DNA of 64,000 nt from Cytophagales bacterium (GTDB taxonomy: Bacteria > Bacteroidota > Bacteroidia > Cytophagales > Cyclobacteriaceae). Both the position numbers and the translations under genes were made by a program. This document shows positions 63,851 through 64,000 of this stretch, piece by piece (the first letter of the stretch is position 1; each line of letters starts with the position of its first letter). Where the stretch lies: contig JAWPMT010000007.1 in NCBI GenBank assembly GCA_033344775.1, positions 310,001-374,000 of the forward strand, written 5' to 3'. The notes under the pieces are model-generated. The model searched no databases. It saw only the letters and a program-made list of their open reading frames with translations, and was not told where the DNA came from.

Positions 63851-64000
63851 TTGTCTCAACCTGCTGTAAAAGTCTGGTCCTTCGACCCCTCCATGCTGGT
63901 ATCCATTTCGGATTTTGACTGGCTGGTTCGTGCCCTGGCGAAAGGGATTCTTTTTGGAGGAAGACATAGCCTGAGGTTGGGAGCAGGCATGGAGTTCAGC
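63851..64000 (+). CDS. DUF58 domain-containing protein, N-terminal part
   Basis: The frame is open from a TTG at 63851 (3 bases after the MoxR stop) to the window end, giving 50 codons. It includes DFDWLVRALAKGILFGGRHS and RLGAGMEFS, matching the start of DUF58 proteins ('a......G...S...G.G.EF'). An ATG at 63893 is an alternative start. DUF58 proteins are the usual partners of MoxR ATPases and carry a vWA-like domain later in the chain, which is beyond the window. Confidence 0.75.
   Translation, partial: MSQPAVKVWSFDPSMLVSISDFDWLVRALAKGILFGGRHSLRLGAGMEFS

Overview
The window looks like a chromosomal segment of a free-living Bacteroidota bacterium, most likely of the order Cytophagales. The evidence is a MurF-alanine racemase fusion, BshC and YpdA for bacillithiol, TonB-dependent receptors with carboxypeptidase-like N-terminal domains, a TonB receptor/DUF4249 pair, DUF4783 and DUF4159 proteins, a hybrid 7TMR-DISM histidine kinase with an AraC-type output domain, and many matches to the Bacteroidota -7 promoter element TAnnTTTG. 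Shine-Dalgarno signals are generally weak. I see no prophage, insertion sequence, rRNA or CRISPR array. The only RNA gene found is one tRNA-Val(GAC).

Layout. 1-3.9 kb (minus strand): a partial ATP-grasp protein, DinB and YHS proteins, then a tight recX / YcxB-like / nadC group and a DUF4783 protein. 4-10.4 kb (plus): gpmI overlapping a lipoprotein, a large unrecognised protein with a beta-propeller-like C-terminus, a TerC membrane protein and a dimethylargininase-like enzyme. 10.6-17.9 kb: polyphosphate kinase (minus), a tandem universal stress protein, murF-alr, purK and purE. 18-23 kb: a BspA-type lipoprotein and an Oar-like TonB receptor, followed by a repeat-rich spacer. 23.3-29.3 kb: a stand-alone HD-Pycsar-type membrane protein, then an SdiA-regulated-type lipoprotein overlapping a 1230-residue protein that joins a metallophosphoesterase, a kinase-like region and an Omp85-like barrel. 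30-35.3 kb: two paralogous histidine kinase/response regulator operons with an inverted NUMOD4/HNH gene between them. 35.3-41.3 kb: a divergent HisA-like protein, rimO, and the operon bshC / 5-formyl-THF cyclo-ligase / ypdA. 41.4-48.1 kb: a hybrid two-component regulator divergent from a TonB receptor/DUF4249 pair. 48-57 kb: mnmD, an orphan LytTR regulator, an FtsX-type permease, an MFS exporter and unrecognised envelope proteins. 57.3-64 kb: an exported TldD-like protease with a PmbA partner, DUF4159, a GT39 glycosyltransferase, and a MoxR ATPase followed by the start of a DUF58 protein.

Most genes are housekeeping or envelope functions. The least explained parts are: (a) the phosphoesterase/kinase-like/barrel fusion; (b) the HD-PycTM protein without a cyclase; (c) the beta-propeller-like protein at 6.3 kb; (d) the HisA-like protein that lacks the first catalytic aspartate; and (e) several families of intergenic hairpins. 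One hairpin family has the form GTC-stem-loop-stem-(C)TC, and its stems differ between copies by compensating changes. A degenerate 21-nt tandem repeat lies at about 23.0 kb. Start codons were moved inward from the longest possible reading frame where a promoter element, a signal peptide or family length argued for it.
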